Positions 63,184 to 64,000 of a stretch of 64,000 bases of DNA are shown piece by piece. The position numbers and the translations under genes were made by a program. Each line of letters begins with the position of its first letter. Position 1 is the stretch's first letter. Under the pieces are notes generated by a model. The model was given only the letters and a program-made list of their open reading frames with translations, was not told the DNA's origin and did no database searches. The DNA comes from Limosilactobacillus reuteri (GTDB lineage Bacteria > Bacillota > Bacilli > Lactobacillales > Lactobacillaceae). The stretch covers positions 1,911,001 to 1,975,000 of the forward strand of contig NZ_CP139478.1 in the NCBI RefSeq assembly GCF_034259105.1, written 5' to 3'.

Positions 63184-64000
63184 TTAGTGGGTTAGTGCCT
63201 TAAAAAGTTGTCCCATTGGTCTACTTGTGGCCGTGTTAATCGGAATTATTCCTTGTACTGCTCCAATTGACGGCTTTGTCGGTGCTTTTCTTAGAAACTC
63301 TCCAGTTCGAATATGTATTTCCTGTAATAGGCTGGTTTGAGCCACTCGAGGAAGAACTGTTAATTGTTCTAGGATCGTATTTAAACTAGCTTGCAGTTCA
63401 CCATTCATTCGGGCTTCAATTAAACCAATCATGGCCTTAGCCCCCTGCTCAGTCCACGACTTGCCCTGTTTCTTCATCCGGTAAGTAAAAGCCCGGTGAG
63501 AACTTTCGACTGAACCGATTAAATGAATATCCTTAAATCCACGCATTTGTGGCGAGAGGATGTACCGCCAATTTCGCTGTAGATATTTTCTTAAACGCAT
63601 TAGGTCGTCTGCTTGTTTTTCTGTTAAGTTTTGTGATTCATAAGTATCTAAAATTATCGTTAGCTCTGCTTGATCATGATGGCGAACCGCTTTAATTGCT
63701 CGCATAGCTAATTCGTTGTGATGACCTAAAGTATGTTCAATTTTCTGTAAGCAATGATAGCGGTCGAGAAAGTATTCACCATGTGCACCTTGAGGAACTA
63801 GACTTAATAGCTTAGCTGGTTCGTAACCTGGGCCAGCGTCACTGGCCAAAAAGATCGTTTGACCGGCAAGCTTATAATGGCGGTCTAAATAATCACTTAG
63901 TCGTGCTTCAAGCCGTCCTTGGTGCCCAACACTGAGAAAGTCATGCCGATTAATGATTTGATTAGCTACTCGCTCATAAACCCGATAATGGTGCACAAGA
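63184..64000 (-). CDS. ISLre2/UPF0236-family transposase, 5' end outside window
   Basis: The C-terminal ~270 residues of an ISLre2-type (UPF0236) transposase. Blocks include HHYRVYERVANQIINRHDFL, FLASDAGPGYEPAKLL, FLDRYHCLQKIEHTL and GSVESSHRAFTYRMKKQGKSW, with likely catalytic Asp and Glu. The frame runs off the right edge. It ends at TGA/TAA 63184. Downstream of it, 63073-63183 is non-coding and may hold the terminal repeat. Confidence 0.85.
   Translation of the reverse strand, partial: LVHHYRVYERVANQIINRHDFLSVGHQGRLEARLSDYLDRHYKLAGQTIFLASDAGPGYEPAKLLSLVPQGAHGEYFLDRYHCLQKIEHTLGHHNELAMRAIKAVRHHDQAELTIILDTYESQNLTEKQADDLMRLRKYLQRNWRYILSPQMRGFKDIHLIGSVESSHRAFTYRMKKQGKSWTEQGAKAMIGLIEARMNGELQASLNTILEQLTVLPRVAQTSLLQEIHIRTGEFLRKAPTKPSIGAVQGIIPINTATSRPMGQLFKALTH

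Overview
The window is low-GC Firmicutes DNA, most likely a Limosilactobacillus reuteri-type lactobacillus. Pointers are the AT-rich composition with strong Shine-Dalgarno sites, the tRNA-sensing T-box leaders, the PepO/C69 peptidases, the BrnQ, Trp-ABC and CadD transporters, LTA synthase, and ISLre2- and IS30-type transposases. This placement is from recognition only; no search was run. No rRNA, tRNA, CRISPR array, phage module or replication origin was seen.

Layout. 0-5.5 kb: 3' end of greA, pnuC, two decayed genes meeting at a deletion junction, then a metA-like/cysK sulfur operon behind a promoter, a 16-codon leader ORF ending in Cys-Cys, and attenuator-like repeats. 5.5-15.4 kb: cardiolipin synthase, a broken MFS pump, a macro-domain/XRE pair, PepO, and an mpg-MoxR-VWA operon. 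15.4-23 kb: an IS30 copy, a flavodoxin-like oxidoreductase operon, a lipoprotein, a degenerate Rpn-type ORF, DHH phosphoesterase and a DUF2325 protein. 23-32.4 kb: Ile T-box plus brnQ, a broken glucosaminidase, ABC-F ATPase, a LysM-NlpC/P60 secreted protein, and a tryptophan ABC operon behind a Trp-containing leader ORF with two terminators. 32.4-45.4 kb: cadD and its ArsR regulator separated by an IS30 element, a broken MATE pump, trxA/terC/rluA, corA, a C69 dipeptidase, pbuX under a PurR-like operator and a guanine riboswitch, a Tyr T-box plus nhaC, and an IS30 copy inside a terminator loop. 45.4-52 kb: a broken YfcC transporter, PGAM, ltaS and glycerol dehydrogenase, with two copies of a 180-bp structured 3'-UTR repeat. 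52-60 kb: a cell-wall island with a DUF915 hydrolase, broken D,D-carboxypeptidase, an apparently dead L,D-transpeptidase paralog, an intact L,D-transpeptidase, several tiny membrane proteins, two IS30 elements and a third L,D-transpeptidase with three stops. 60-64 kb: nnrE, a MarR-like regulator, hisS under a His T-box, and a partial ISLre2 transposase.

Three themes stand out. First, amino-acid and purine supply is controlled almost wholly by RNA: three T-boxes (Ile, Tyr, His), two candidate leader-peptide attenuators (Cys, Trp) and one guanine riboswitch. Second, about ten genes, mostly envelope or transport, carry in-frame stops, slips or truncations, which suggests relaxed selection in a specialised strain. 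Third, five or more IS elements reshape expression, including an insertion in a terminator loop and one between a ribosome binding site and its start codon. The best candidates for something undescribed are the active/dead L,D-transpeptidase pair with its tiny membrane partners, and the Cys-Cys leader.
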